Assembly: GCF_002077135.1 (NCBI RefSeq)
Contig: NZ_LDOS01000002.1
Location: 496,001 to 560,000, forward strand
DNA: 64,000 nucleotides
Direction of reading: 5' to 3'
Source: Metallibacterium scheffleri
GTDB lineage: Bacteria; Pseudomonadota; Gammaproteobacteria; Xanthomonadales; Rhodanobacteraceae
Shown one piece after another: positions 1-9,622 of this stretch (the first letter of the stretch is position 1; each line of letters opens with the position of its first letter). The position numbers were made by a program, and so were the translations under genes. A model generated the notes under the pieces. It worked only from the letters and a program-made list of their open reading frames with translations. It was not told the DNA's origin and ran no database searches.

Positions 1-749
1 TCGATTATCAGGCGGTACTGGACGAAGCCCTGCAGTTCGGCGACTACGTGCGTCCGCTGGTCGACGATGTAAGCACCGTGTTGCACGAATTGCGCCGCGC
101 CGGCAAGCGCGTGCTGTTCGAAGGTGCGCAGGGCTCGTTGCTGGACATCGACCACGGCACTTATCCCTATGTGACTTCCTCGAACACCACGATCGGCGGC
201 GCGCTGGCCGGCACCGGCGTGGGCGTGGGGGATATCGACTATGTGCTGGGCATCGCCAAGGCCTATGCCACGCGCGTCGGCGGCGGTCCGTTTCCCACCG
301 AATTGGGCGATGCCACCGGCGCGTTGTTGCGCCAGCGTGGCAATGAATTTGGCGCCACCACCGGACGCCCACGGCGCTGCGGCTGGATCGATCTGGTCGC
401 GCTCAAGCGTGCGGTACAGATCAGCGGCATCTCCGGCTTGGCCATCACCAAGCTCGATGTGCTCGATGGCATGCCCAGCATCAAGGTGTGCGTGGCCTAT
501 GAGTACCGCGGCAAGCGCCGCGAACTGGCGCCGCTGGATGCGGACGGCTGGGACGAGTGCAAGCCGGTGTATCTGGAGTTTCCCGGCTGGCAGGAATCGA
601 CCTCGGGCGTGCGCGAGTTCGGCAAGCTGCCGGCGGCAGCGCGTGCCTATTTGCGCGCGGTCGAGGAGTTGGCCGAATGCCCGCTGGCGCTGGTCGCTAC
701 CGGCGCTGATCGCGACGACACCATCGTACTGCGGGACCCCTTCGCCTGA
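1..749 (+). CDS. purA: Adenylosuccinate synthetase, C-terminal part
   Basis: Adenylosuccinate synthetase joins IMP and aspartate using GTP in the first committed step of AMP synthesis; it is cytosolic. The gene is cut by the window edge: the frame is open from base 3, and about 248 codons remain of a protein that is usually about 430 residues. Visible family signatures are GAQGSLLDIDHGTYPYVTSS and, further on, TTGRPRRCGWIDL and KLDVLDG, which line the IMP and GTP pockets. The internal valine codon at 48 is not a start. It ends 19 bases before the convergent diguanylate cyclase gene. Identity is secure; the N-terminus is outside the window. Confidence 0.97.
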   Translation, partial: DYQAVLDEALQFGDYVRPLVDDVSTVLHELRRAGKRVLFEGAQGSLLDIDHGTYPYVTSSNTTIGGALAGTGVGVGDIDYVLGIAKAYATRVGGGPFPTELGDATGALLRQRGNEFGATTGRPRRCGWIDLVALKRAVQISGISGLAITKLDVLDGMPSIKVCVAYEYRGKRRELAPLDADGWDECKPVYLEFPGWQESTSGVREFGKLPAAARAYLRAVEELAECPLALVATGADRDDTIVLRDPFA

Positions 750-768
750 GCTGACCGGAACGCGTGAT

Positions 769-2307
769 TCAAGTGGTCGCGCGCTTGGAGCTTTTGCGTG
801 TCGATGCGGCGTGGGTCGCGACTTCCGTCGACTCCGCCATCCCTGCCATGCAGGCGCGATTGCGGCCTGCGTGCTTGGCCCGGTACAGCGCCTGATCAGC
901 CAGCCTCACCAGCAGCCGCGCGTTGTGCTGTGGCATCGGTATCAGGCTGGTCGCGCCGACGCTGAGTGAAATCCGCCCCAGCGGGGTGGCGGTGTGCACG
1001 ATGCGCGCGGCGAACACGGTCTTGCGCACGCGCTCGGCCACGGCCAGTGCCATGGTGGCGTCGATCCCGGGCAGGACGATCGCGAATTCCTCGCCACCGT
1101 AGCGCGCGAACACGCTGTCCTCATCGCGCAGCGCGCGCCGGATCAACGCGCCCACGCGGCTCAGGCAGGCGTCGCCAGCGGGGTGGCCATAGTGATCGTT
1201 GTAGGCCTTGAAGTGGTCGATGTCGACGATCAGCATGCCCAGCGGCTGCTGCCGGGTTTTGGCCAGGTGCCAGGCGTCGCGCAGCGCCTGCTCGAAGCCG
1301 CGCCGGTTTTTGGCACCGGTCAATTCATCGGTGCGGCTGAGCTTGTCGAGGCTGCGGTTGCTCCGCTTGAGTCGCGTGTTGACGCGCGCCAGTTCGGCAG
1401 CCAGAGCGCTTGCCTTGCGGTTCATGGAGGTCAGCTGTGCCTGCAGCAGGCGCAAATGCAGCACGCCGCCGATCTGATCGGCCAACACATCCAGCACCTC
1501 GCGTATCTCGGCCGTGAAACTCTCGGCGCTGGGACTTTCCAGATTGAGCAAGCCGAGAATCACGCCGGCATGCTTGATCGGAATCAGCAGCTCCGCCTGG
1601 GTCAGGGTGCTGCCGACCACATAGTCGGCCTCAACGCGGACATCAGGGACATACAGCGTGTGCCCCAGACGCAGCGCCTTGCCGGTGAGACCACGTTGCG
1701 CCGACCACAAACTGCCCGGTGTCAGCGCGAACCGGGTCGAGTTGCCGGCAGCAGCGCGCAGACGCCAGCGTGTATCCGATTCGCGCAGGATCAACGTCGC
1801 CAGGCTCAGGCTGAAGCGCTCGCGCAGGTAGGCGATCACACCAGCGAGCAGTACGTCGAGGTCGTCCTCGAACAGCAGCACGTGCGAGAGGTCCAGCATC
1901 AGGTCGGCCAGGCTGGCGCGTGCGTGCAAGCGCTCCAGCGCCAGCCGACGCGCCAGTCCGGGCAGCATCGGGCGCAGCAGTGTCGCCAGCCGCTGCCGGG
2001 TCAGGGCCGAATCATGCTGGATGCGCAGCAGCGCCAGCAGTGTGCCGTCCTGGGCCAGCACGCGCAGGCTGCGCGCGTGGTTTGAGCGTGGTGCCGGCAG
2101 CTCGATATCGTGGCGCAGCAACTCGACGCGCGCTTCGGGGTGCTGCGCGTGCAGTGCGTGCCGCAACTGCATCATCCAATGCGCGGTATCAACGGTGTCG
2201 TGCAGCGCCAGACGCAGCGCACAGGTAACCTCCGCCGGACTGGATCGGCGCGCAGGCATGCTGATTGGACGTTGGCTCATGGTGTTTGCTGCAAAGCGTC
2301 TCGGCAT
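769..2307 (-). CDS. GAF-GGDEF diguanylate cyclase
   Basis: A probable cytoplasmic sensor that makes the second messenger cyclic di-GMP from two GTP. The 512-residue protein has an unassigned N-terminal region, a GAF-like domain at about 150-300, a short helical linker at about 300-335, and a GGDEF domain at about 335-490. The active-site loop reads RYGGEEF, with DIDHFKAYNDHYGH upstream as the metal/GTP site, so the cyclase should be active. The usual RxxD inhibitory site is not in its canonical spacing. No EAL domain and no membrane segment are seen. ATG codons at 2307, 2280 and 2259 are all possible starts, none with a clear ribosome site. The signal sensed by the GAF domain is unknown. Confidence 0.88.
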   Translation of the reverse strand: MPRRFAANTMSQRPISMPARRSSPAEVTCALRLALHDTVDTAHWMMQLRHALHAQHPEARVELLRHDIELPAPRSNHARSLRVLAQDGTLLALLRIQHDSALTRQRLATLLRPMLPGLARRLALERLHARASLADLMLDLSHVLLFEDDLDVLLAGVIAYLRERFSLSLATLILRESDTRWRLRAAAGNSTRFALTPGSLWSAQRGLTGKALRLGHTLYVPDVRVEADYVVGSTLTQAELLIPIKHAGVILGLLNLESPSAESFTAEIREVLDVLADQIGGVLHLRLLQAQLTSMNRKASALAAELARVNTRLKRSNRSLDKLSRTDELTGAKNRRGFEQALRDAWHLAKTRQQPLGMLIVDIDHFKAYNDHYGHPAGDACLSRVGALIRRALRDEDSVFARYGGEEFAIVLPGIDATMALAVAERVRKTVFAARIVHTATPLGRISLSVGATSLIPMPQHNARLLVRLADQALYRAKHAGRNRACMAGMAESTEVATHAASTRKSSKRATT

Positions 2308-2456
2308 GGATGCGCATTTTCGTTACGCACTACAACCATGCCGCGCCAAGCTGCCGCCGCGATGATACGCCGCGCCTGCAGCGCCGGGCAGGAAGTGCGG
2401 CGCTCCATGGGGAGTTTGCAGGGCTATGCGTTGCAAGTCGCACGCGCTGGACCCGC

Positions 2457-2491
2457 AAAACAAAAAGCCAAGCACCGCGGATGCCTGGCTT
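2457..2491 (-). terminator. Intrinsic terminator of tRNA-Leu
   Basis: On the minus strand a 10-bp stem (AAGCCAGGCA with TGCTTGGCTT, one G-T pair) closes a 7-base loop and is followed by TTTGTTTTG. It lies ten bases past the tRNA 3' end, as expected for a Rho-independent terminator of that transcript. Confidence 0.8.
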
Positions 2492-2500
2492 CGAGATCAG

Positions 2501-2585
<85 letters not shown>

Positions 2586-2690
2586 AGGTGTCACGCGGCG
2601 CGACCGCGCAGCCGCGTAATCTAGGTGGGCACAGGCGGTTTGTCAACGCGATGCTTGCAATTGCTCCGGGGCTGCGTGAGGCTCGCGGCC

Positions 2691-4940
2691 ATGATCAAAA
2701 AATTCTTCAGTAAGAAGCCTGCGGCTAGCACCGCGGCGAAGTCGCCCAAAGCCGGCAAGTCCAAGTCCCGGGCTGCCCTTCACGATCCTCAGGCGGCGCG
2801 CGAGGCCGCGCGCTATGAACATCCGATCCCCAGCCGCGAGGCGATTCTCGCGCTGCTGGAATCGCACGCCGCGCCCATGCTGCAGTCCGCGCTGGCCGAT
2901 GCGCTGGGTTTGCTCGAGGACAGCCAGCGCGAGGCGCTGGGCAAGCGCCTCGCGGCGATGCTGCGCGATGGCCAGTTGCTGCAGAACCGACGCAGCGGCT
3001 ACGCGCCCGCGCAAAAGCTCGATCTGATCGCCGGGCACGTCATTGCCAACGCCGAGGGCTTCGGCTTTTTGCGCGCCGATGCCGGTGGCGATGACCTGTA
3101 TCTGGCACCGGTGGAGATGCGCAAGGTGCTGCACGGCGATCGTGTGCTGGCCAGCGTGGTCGGTGTGGACAAGCGCGGACGCCGGCAAGGTGCCATCGTC
3201 GAGGTGCTGGAGCGGCGTAGTCCGCGTCTGGTCGGGCGCATCGCGCGCGCGCGTGGCATCGCCACGGTGGTGCCGGATGACAAGCGCCTGCACCAACCGG
3301 TGCTGATCGCCGCGGGGCAGGAGATGGGTGCGGGCGACGGCCAGATCGTGGTCGCCGAGATCACCGATCCGCCGGATGGAACGCACGGACCGATCGGGCG
3401 TGTGGTCGAGCTGCTCGGCGAGAAGCTCAATGCCTCGCTGATCGTGCGCATGGCCATCGCCGCGCACGATTTGCCGCAGCACTGGTCGGCGGAAGTCAGC
3501 GCCGCCGCAGCGGCAACCGAGTTGCAGGTCAATGTGGCGGAGCACGCCGGCCGCGCCGACCTGCGCGCGCTGCCCTTTGTCACCATTGATGGCGAAGACG
3601 CGCGCGATTTCGATGATGCCGTGCACGCCGTACCGCTGCGTGAAGGCGGTTTCCGGCTGTGGGTGGCGATCGCCGATGTCGCGCATTACGTGCCGATCGG
3701 CAGCGTGCTGGACCGCGAGGCCGAGGCGCGCGGCACCTCGGTGTATTTCCCCGGCTTCGTGGTGCCGATGCTGCCCGAGGTGCTGTCCAACGGCATCTGT
3801 TCGCTCAAGCCCGAGGTCGAGCGCCTGGCACTGGTGTGCGAGATGCGTGTCGATGCCGACGGTAGCGTAAGCCGTGCGCGATTCGAGCACGCCATCATTC
3901 GTTCACACGCCCGGCTGACCTACACGCAGGTGTGGCAGGCGCTGAGCGATGCCACCGGCGCACGTCAGGCATTGGGTGCGCTGTGGCCGGCCATTGCCGA
4001 TCTGCATGCGCTGTACCGCGTGCTGGCGCAGGCACGCAGCACGCGCGGAGCGATCGAGTTCGACAGTCCGGAAATGCAATTTCGCCTTGATGCCAAAGGC
4101 GAAGTGCAGGCCATGGGTGCCTACGAGCGCAACGATGCGCACCGTCTGATCGAGGAATGCATGATCGCCGCCAATGTGCAGGCGGCGCGCTTTCTGGAGC
4201 GGCAGCGCGTGCCGGCGCTGTACCGCGTGCACGACAAGCCGCCGGCGGAAAAATACGCCGACTTGCTTGAATTCCTGCGCGAGTTCAAGTTGCGCCTGCC
4301 GGCCTGGGATGCGGTTACGCCCAAGGATTTCGCGCACCTGCTGCTGCGTGTGCGTGAGCGGCCCGAGGCGCTGCTGCTGCAGTCGGTGCTGCTGCGCTCG
4401 CAAAGCCTCGCGGTGTACAAGGCCGCCAACGCCGGACATTTTGGCCTGGCGCTGGATGCCTATACGCATTTCACCTCGCCAATCCGGCGCTACCCCGATC
4501 TGCTCGTGCACCGCGCCATCGGCCACGCACTCAAGCAGGGTCAGCGTGGCGAATACGCCTACAACATCGAGGCCATGACCACGCTGGCGCAGCATTGTTC
4601 GCGACGCGAACGCGTCGCCGACGAGGCCGAACGCGAGGTCGACGAACGCTATCAGTGCGCGTTCATGGAGCGCCACGTCGGCGCGCGTTACGCCGGCGTG
4701 ATTACCGGTGTGACCTCGTTCGGCTTGTTCGTGGAGATGATCGAGACGCGCATCAGCGGCTTGGTGCACGTCACCCAGTTGCCGGCCGATTTCTATCACT
4801 TCGAGGCGCAGCGACGCCTGTTGCAGGGCGAGCGCAGCAAGCGCAGCTATCGCCTCGGCGATCGCGTGCAGGTGCAGGTGCTGCGCGCCAGTCTGGAGGA
4901 TCGCAAGATCGATCTGCGTCTGGTGGAAGGGCGCGATTGA
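2691..4940 (+). CDS. rnr: Ribonuclease R
   Basis: RNase R is a processive 3'-to-5' exoribonuclease that degrades structured RNA in mRNA and rRNA quality control. The 750-residue product has a basic lysine-rich N-terminus, a winged-helix region at about 45-115, cold-shock domains, and the RNB catalytic domain with the metal-binding aspartates in DGEDARDFDDAVHA near residue 300. A C-terminal S1 domain begins with RYAGVITGVTSFGLFVEM near 665. ATG at 2691 (MIKKFFSKK) was chosen because the in-frame ATG at 2625 lies only about 40 bases past the tRNA gene and adds residues unlike the family. Its stop overlaps the rlmB start (TGATG), the usual rnr-rlmB arrangement. Confidence 0.96.
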   Translation: MIKKFFSKKPAASTAAKSPKAGKSKSRAALHDPQAAREAARYEHPIPSREAILALLESHAAPMLQSALADALGLLEDSQREALGKRLAAMLRDGQLLQNRRSGYAPAQKLDLIAGHVIANAEGFGFLRADAGGDDLYLAPVEMRKVLHGDRVLASVVGVDKRGRRQGAIVEVLERRSPRLVGRIARARGIATVVPDDKRLHQPVLIAAGQEMGAGDGQIVVAEITDPPDGTHGPIGRVVELLGEKLNASLIVRMAIAAHDLPQHWSAEVSAAAAATELQVNVAEHAGRADLRALPFVTIDGEDARDFDDAVHAVPLREGGFRLWVAIADVAHYVPIGSVLDREAEARGTSVYFPGFVVPMLPEVLSNGICSLKPEVERLALVCEMRVDADGSVSRARFEHAIIRSHARLTYTQVWQALSDATGARQALGALWPAIADLHALYRVLAQARSTRGAIEFDSPEMQFRLDAKGEVQAMGAYERNDAHRLIEECMIAANVQAARFLERQRVPALYRVHDKPPAEKYADLLEFLREFKLRLPAWDAVTPKDFAHLLLRVRERPEALLLQSVLLRSQSLAVYKAANAGHFGLALDAYTHFTSPIRRYPDLLVHRAIGHALKQGQRGEYAYNIEAMTTLAQHCSRRERVADEAEREVDERYQCAFMERHVGARYAGVITGVTSFGLFVEMIETRISGLVHVTQLPADFYHFEAQRRLLQGERSKRSYRLGDRVQVQVLRASLEDRKIDLRLVEGRD

Positions 4941-5707
4941 TGCGATTGATGCAGGCAGAATGGATCGTCGGCATCAATCCGGTCGAGGCCGCGCTGGCTG
5001 AAGGCGCCGCGCGTGTGCGTGAGCTGTGGCTGGAGCACGATGCGCACAACCCGCGTCTGCTGGCGCTGGCGCAGCAGGCGCAGCAACTGGGCATCGCCGT
5101 GCAGACACGCCCGCGTGCGGCGCTGGAACGCATCGCCGCCGGCGCACGCCACCAGGGCATTGCTGCGCACTGCGTTGCTGCGCCGGTGCTGGATGAAACC
5201 GCGCTGCCCGAACTGATCGCGGCGGCCGGGCACAACACGCTGCTGCTGGTGCTGGATGGGGTGACCGATCCGCACAATCTCGGCGCGTGCCTGCGTTCGG
5301 CAGCGGCGGCTGGAGCGCAGGCGGTGATCGTGCCACGCGATCGCGCCGCCGCACTCAGCCCGGTGGTGCGCCGCGCCGCGGCCGGCGGCGCTGAGCACGT
5401 GCCGCTGCTGCAGGTGACCAACCTCGCGCGCAGCCTGCGTGGCATGAAGGAGGCCGGGGTGTGGCTGGTCGGTCTGGATGGCGCCGATGACGTCGTGCAA
5501 ACGCTGTACGCGTTGGACCTGCGTGGCCCGTTGGCACTGGTACTGGGCGCGGAAGGTGAGGGCATGCGCCGCCTGACCCGGGAAGCGTGCGATCATCTGG
5601 CGCGCATTCCCATGATCGGCGCCATGCAGAGCCTGAATGTCTCCGTGGCCACCGGTATTGCCTTGTTCGAGGCGCTGCGGCAACGCGGCGCGGGAGCCAA
5701 GTCATGA
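4940..5707 (+). CDS. rlmB: 23S rRNA 2'-O-methyltransferase RlmB
   Basis: A SpoU/TrmH-family enzyme that methylates the ribose of a conserved 23S rRNA guanosine (G2251 in E. coli) with S-adenosylmethionine. The 255-residue product matches the family size. An N-terminal substrate-binding domain (about 1-85) is followed by the knotted SPOUT fold with LDGVTDPHNLGACLRSAAA, LVLGAEGEGM and the C-terminal SLNVSVATGIALFE motif that forms the SAM knot. The start at 4940 overlaps the rnr stop by one base; ATG at 4949 is an alternative. The end overlaps the next gene by ATGA, so the three genes are probably co-transcribed. Confidence 0.95.
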   Translation: MRLMQAEWIVGINPVEAALAEGAARVRELWLEHDAHNPRLLALAQQAQQLGIAVQTRPRAALERIAAGARHQGIAAHCVAAPVLDETALPELIAAAGHNTLLLVLDGVTDPHNLGACLRSAAAAGAQAVIVPRDRAAALSPVVRRAAAGGAEHVPLLQVTNLARSLRGMKEAGVWLVGLDGADDVVQTLYALDLRGPLALVLGAEGEGMRRLTREACDHLARIPMIGAMQSLNVSVATGIALFEALRQRGAGAKS

Positions 5708-5973
5708 CACTGCAATGGTTCGACTGGGTGGGTTTCGCCGGCGTCGCGCTGATCGTGGTCGCGTATTTCCTGGTGCAAGCCGGGCGCCTGCGCGGCGACA
5801 GCATGTCCAATCAGGTGCTGAACGCACTGGGCGCGCTGGCGGTGATGGTGTCGCTGGTGTTCGGGACCTTCAATTTCCCCGCGTTCGTGCTCGAAGCGAT
5901 CTGGTTGGCGGTCAGCGTGTACGGCATGATCTGGGGTGCGCGCCGCCGGCGCCGTTCGCGCATGTTCCGCTGA
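5704..5973 (+). CDS. Small CBU_0592-like membrane protein
   Basis: An 89-residue inner-membrane protein of unknown function. It has three hydrophobic segments (about residues 6-24, 38-56 and 60-80) and a very basic tail of six consecutive arginines and one lysine-free RSRMFR end, likely cytoplasmic. The pattern of an aromatic-rich N-terminus, NQVLNALGAL and FNFPAFVLEAIW is what I associate with the CBU_0592 family of short membrane proteins. It starts inside the rlmB stop (ATGA) and ends the rnr operon, seven bases before the convergent end of cysK. Confidence 0.75.
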   Translation: MTLQWFDWVGFAGVALIVVAYFLVQAGRLRGDSMSNQVLNALGALAVMVSLVFGTFNFPAFVLEAIWLAVSVYGMIWGARRRRRSRMFR

Positions 5974-5980
5974 AGGCTGT

Positions 5981-6943
5981 TCAGTCGGCATCCAGTGCCT
6001 GCAGCCAGGCATCATCCGAGCCTTCGTTGACGCCCTCGAACAGCCACGTCGACAGGTAGCGCTCGCCGGTGTCCGGCAATACCGCCAGCACCACGCTGCC
6101 CGGCGCGGCGGACCGCGCCACCTGCAGCGCCGCGGCGAAAGTGCCGCCGCAGGACAAACCCACCAGGATGCCCTCCTGCTGCGCCAGCGCGCGCGCCTGA
6201 TCGCGCGCCTCGTCCTCGGTCACGGTGAGGATGCGCTGGGCGATGCTGCGATCGAGCACGGCAGGTACGAAATCGGGCGTCCAGCCCTGGATCTTGTGTG
6301 GATGCCATGGCTCACCCTTGAGCAGTGCCGCCGTCGTCGGTTCGACCGCCACGACCTCGACTTCGGGCCGCGCCAGCTTCAGCATCTGGCCCACGCCGGT
6401 GAGTGTGCCGCCGGTACCCCAGCCGGACACGAAGTGATCCAGACGCCGTCCAGCGAAATCGAGCAGGATCTCGGCTGCCGTGGTGTTGCGATGCCAGGCC
6501 GGATTGGCGGGATTCTCGAACTGGCGCGCGAGAAACGCGCCGTGCCGCGCGGCGAAGGCCTCGGCGCGACGCACCATGCCGGTGCCGCGCTCGGCGGCCG
6601 GGGTGAGGATCACCTTGGCGCCATAGGCGCGCATCAGCTTGCGGCGCTCGATCGAGAAGGTCTCGGTCATGAACGCCACGAACGGGTAACCGCGCGCCGC
6701 GCACACCATGGCCAGGGCGATGCCGGTGTTGCCCGATGTGGCCTCGACCACCATCTGCCCAGGCTTCAGTGCGCCGCTGCGCTCGGCATCGAGAATCACG
6801 GCGAGCGCCAGGCGATCCTTGACCGAGCCGCCGGGATTGAACGCTTCGACCTTGACGTAGATTTCCACGCTCGCGGGCGCGAGACGGTTGATGCGCACGA
6901 TCGGCGTGCGCCCTATGGCGTCGGTAATGCTGTGCAGAATCAT
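5981..6943 (-). CDS. cysK: Cysteine synthase (O-acetylserine sulfhydrylase)
   Basis: A PLP enzyme that makes L-cysteine from O-acetylserine and sulfide. The 320-residue protein is typical in length and carries the PLP-lysine motif PGGSVKDR near residue 40, the substrate loop EATSGNTGIALA, the phosphate-binding GWGTGGTLTG, and VLPDTGERYLST near the C-terminus. It lacks the regulatory CBS domains of cystathionine beta-synthases. CysM is hard to exclude from sequence alone, but the TSGNTGIALA loop and length favour CysK. It is transcribed alone, 244 bases downstream of phoU on the same strand. Confidence 0.9.
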   Translation of the reverse strand: MILHSITDAIGRTPIVRINRLAPASVEIYVKVEAFNPGGSVKDRLALAVILDAERSGALKPGQMVVEATSGNTGIALAMVCAARGYPFVAFMTETFSIERRKLMRAYGAKVILTPAAERGTGMVRRAEAFAARHGAFLARQFENPANPAWHRNTTAAEILLDFAGRRLDHFVSGWGTGGTLTGVGQMLKLARPEVEVVAVEPTTAALLKGEPWHPHKIQGWTPDFVPAVLDRSIAQRILTVTEDEARDQARALAQQEGILVGLSCGGTFAAALQVARSAAPGSVVLAVLPDTGERYLSTWLFEGVNEGSDDAWLQALDAD

Positions 6944-7187
6944 GGGGCCTCCGCAGTCATGTGGTGATGGCCAAAGCCTGGTGCGTGCTCAGCGCGCAAG
7001 CAGGCATACGCAACATCGCGGGGATGGCGGAGGCCGGACATGAAGCTCACTTGGCGCAGATTACGCGCCTTGTCGTGGTGTCGCAAGCAATGGACGTCTA
7101 GACGTCTGCGCCGATCCGTTGGCTCGGCGCATCGGAAAGCTGAATGCGGGGCGAGAGAGCAATGAAAAGTGCCCATGCGCGAGGCGT
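6944..7187. other. Intergenic region between phoU and cysK
   Basis: No protein or RNA gene was found in this 244-base gap. It holds a perfect 14-bp palindrome, GACGTCTAGACGTC, at 7093-7106, which is also a direct repeat of GACGTCT with an 8-base period. It sits about 150 bases upstream of cysK and could be an operator, but no regulator is indicated. Confidence 0.4.
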
Positions 7188-7919
7188 TCAATCCTTGCGC
7201 GGGCGCTCGGGGTCGACGGCGCCAGTGGCGGTCAGATCGCCTTTCTTGCGCGGCTCCTCCAGTGGCGTCCCGGTGACCAGGAACCAGACGTTCTCGGCGA
7301 TGTTGGTGGCGTGGTCGCCGATGCGCTCGATGTTCTTGGCCATGAACAGCACGTGCGTGGCCGGGGTGATGTTGCGCGAGTCCTCCATCATGTAGGTCAG
7401 CAGTTCGCGAAACAGGGAGGTGTACAGGGCATCCAGCTCGACATCGCGTTCCCATACCTGACGCGCCAGGTCCGCGTCGCTCTCGCGATAGGCGATCAGC
7501 ACATCGCGTACCAGCTCGATCGCAGTCTCGGCCAGGGTCGGCAGGTTTGCCGCCGGTGGAATCGGCGCACTGAGGTTGAGCGCGATGGTGCGCTTGGCGA
7601 CATTGGCAGCGTAATCGCCGATGCGCTCGATGTCCGCGGCGATGCGCAGCGCGGCCATGACCTCGCGCAGATCGCGTGCCATCGGCTGGCGCCGCGCCAG
7701 CAGCAGCAGCACGTCGTGACTGACCGAAGCTTCGAGCAGGTCGATGGCTTCGTCGTTGAGGATCACGCGCTCGGCGGCGCGGCTGTCGCGGCGCTCGAGC
7801 ACATCCATCGCGCCCTCGATCTGCGCGACCGCGATCTGGCCCATGCGCGCCAGTTCGCCCTTGAGGCGTGACAGTTCATCGTCATAGCTGCGCAGGATAT
7901 GTTCGTTGCTGGAGGGCAT
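7188..7919 (-). CDS. phoU: Phosphate-signalling protein PhoU
   Basis: PhoU links the Pst transporter to the PhoR/PhoB two-component system and damps Pho expression when phosphate is plentiful. The 243-residue product is all-helical with two PhoU repeats, each with a metal-binding acidic pattern (for example AADIERIGDYAANVAK and AKNIERIGDHATNIAE). ATG at 7919 was chosen because the protein then begins MPSSNEHILRSYDDEL like known PhoU proteins and AGAGGTAGAGG lies just upstream; an in-frame ATG at 7961 would add 14 untypical residues. It is the last gene of the pst cluster, 43 bases after pstB. Confidence 0.95.
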   Translation of the reverse strand: MPSSNEHILRSYDDELSRLKGELARMGQIAVAQIEGAMDVLERRDSRAAERVILNDEAIDLLEASVSHDVLLLLARRQPMARDLREVMAALRIAADIERIGDYAANVAKRTIALNLSAPIPPAANLPTLAETAIELVRDVLIAYRESDADLARQVWERDVELDALYTSLFRELLTYMMEDSRNITPATHVLFMAKNIERIGDHATNIAENVWFLVTGTPLEEPRKKGDLTATGAVDPERPRKD

Positions 7920-7962
7920 GGCCTCTACCTCTTGTTGGTGGCGTCGGGCGCCGATATGCAAA

Positions 7963-8766
7963 TCAGCCGAAGCGACCGGTGATGTAGTCCTCGGTCTGCT
8001 TCCTGTCCGGCTTGGTGAAGATTTTTTCGGTATCGCCGTACTCGATCAACTCGCCCATGTACATGAAAGCCGTCCTGTCGGATACGCGCGCGGCCTGCTG
8101 CATGTTGTGCGTGACGATGACTATCGTGAAGTCGTGCTTGAGCTCCTCCACCAGTTGCTCGATGCGACCGGTGGCGATCGGATCCAGCGCCGAGGTGGGT
8201 TCGTCCAACAGCAGCACGTCGGGCTTCAGCGCGATCGCGCGAGCGATGCACAGGCGCTGTTGCTGGCCGCCGGACAAGCTCAGCGCGCTTTGCTTGAGCT
8301 TGTCCTTGGCCTCGTCCCACAACGCCGCCTGGCGCAGCGCCAGCTCCACGCGCATGTCCATTTCGGATTTGGACAGGCGCTCGTGGTGGCGGATGCCGTA
8401 CGCGATGTTTTCGAAGATCGACATTGGAAATGGCACCGGCTTCTGGAACACCATGCCGACCTTGCTGCGCAGGCGATTGAGCGGGTAGCGCGCATCCAGG
8501 ATGTTTTCGCCATCAAGCAGCACTTCGCCGCGCGCTTCCAGTTTCGGATAGATCGCATAGATGCGGTTGAATACGCGCAGCAGGGTGGACTTGCCGCAGC
8601 CCGATGGGCCAATGATTGCGGTCACTTGGCGCTCGGGCACATCCATGCTCACGCTCTTCAGCGCCTGGCTGCCCTGATAATAGAAATCCAGTCCGCGCAC
8701 GACGATCTTGGACGCGGATGTCGTCGTTGGTGTGAGCGGTTGGGAAAGCATGGCGGCATCAGTCAT
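7963..8766 (-). CDS. pstB: Phosphate ABC transporter ATPase PstB
   Basis: The ATP-hydrolysing subunit of the high-affinity phosphate importer. In 267 residues it shows Walker [11 protein letters not shown]-loop, the ABC signature LSGGQQQR, Walker B with [12 protein letters not shown], and the switch histidine in [16 protein letters not shown]; family-specific [15 protein letters not shown] is present. Its start overlaps the end of pstA1 by eight bases. It is the only ATPase gene beside two permease sets, so it probably energises both, although a second pstB elsewhere cannot be excluded. Confidence 0.97.
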   Translation of the reverse strand: MTDAAMLSQPLTPTTTSASKIVVRGLDFYYQGSQALKSVSMDVPERQVTAIIGPSGCGKSTLLRVFNRIYAIYPKLEARGEVLLDGENILDARYPLNRLRSKVGMVFQKPVPFPMSIFENIAYGIRHHERLSKSEMDMRVELALRQAALWDEAKDKLKQSALSLSGGQQQRLCIARAIALKPDVLLLDEPTSALDPIATGRIEQLVEELKHDFTIVIVTHNMQQAARVSDRTAFMYMGELIEYGDTEKIFTKPDRKQTEDYITGRFG

Positions 8767-9622
8767 GGGTCACCTTGGTGCGGGCGAGTAGCAGCCGCGA
8801 GAGCAGGCTGAGGACGAGCACGAACGCGGTCACCACCAGCGCGCCCGCCCACGCCAGCGCATGCCAGCCATCATAGGGGCTCATCGCGAACTGGAAGATC
8901 ACCACCGGCACGGTGGCGATCGGCTTGAGCAGGTTGCTATTCCAGTACTGGTTGTTAAGCGCGGTGAACAGCAGCGGCGCGGTTTCACCGGTGATGCGCG
9001 CCAGAGCCAGCAGGATGCCGGTGACCACGCCGGCGCGCGCCGAGCGCAGCAGGATTTGCACGATCACCTTCCACTGCGGAACGCCTAGCGACAACGCGGC
9101 CTCGCGCATGGTTGATGGCACCAGGCGCAACATCTCGTCGGTGGTGCGCACCACCACCGGCAGCACAATCAGCGCCAGGGCTAGACCGCCGGCCAGTGCC
9201 GAGAAATGCCCCAGCGGCTTGACCACCAGCGAATAGACGAACAGGCCGAGCACGATTGATGGTGCCGACAGCAGAATGTCGTTGAGAAAACGGATCACCG
9301 CGCCCAGAACGCGGCGTTGCGCGTATTCGGCCAGCCACAGGCCGGCACCGATGCCGACCGGCGTGCCGATCAGCAGCGCGATCAGACTGACCATCGCGCT
9401 GCCGTAAAACGCATTGGCCAAGCCGCCACCATCGCCAGGCGGCGCGGGTGTCATCTGCGTGAACAGCGTTGGACTCAGCGCCCCCATGCCCTTGCTGACC
9501 GTCACCCACAGGATCCACACCAGCCAGAACAGGCCGAACAGCGTGGCCAGGCTGGCAAGGACCAGCGCCAGCGCATTGTTCACACGCCTGCGCCGGTACA
9601 GCCATGCATTGTCGCCGCTCAT
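8759..9622 (-). CDS. pstA: Phosphate ABC permease PstA (set 1)
   Basis: One of the two membrane subunits of the phosphate importer. The 287-residue protein has about six transmembrane segments and the cytoplasmic EAA-like loop around [20 protein letters not shown], which docks PstB. ATG at 9622 ([13 protein letters not shown]) gives the usual short basic cytoplasmic N-terminus; a longer upstream frame is the antisense-like part of pstC1. It overlaps pstC1 by four bases (ATGA) and pstB by eight, showing tight translational coupling. The loop between the first two helices, with a proline- and glycine-rich segment, faces the periplasm. Confidence 0.95.
   Translation of the reverse strand: MSGDNAWLYRRRRVNNALALVLASLATLFGLFWLVWILWVTVSKGMGALSPTLFTQMTPAPPGDGGGLANAFYGSAMVSLIALLIGTPVGIGAGLWLAEYAQRRVLGAVIRFLNDILLSAPSIVLGLFVYSLVVKPLGHFSALAGGLALALIVLPVVVRTTDEMLRLVPSTMREAALSLGVPQWKVIVQILLRSARAGVVTGILLALARITGETAPLLFTALNNQYWNSNLLKPIATVPVVIFQFAMSPYDGWHALAWAGALVVTAFVLVLSLLSRLLLARTKVTHD

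Noticed and set aside
7963-8766. PstB as a general amino-acid or other ABC ATPase.
   Set aside because: Family-specific motifs and the phoU/pstA neighbours make phosphate the clear assignment.
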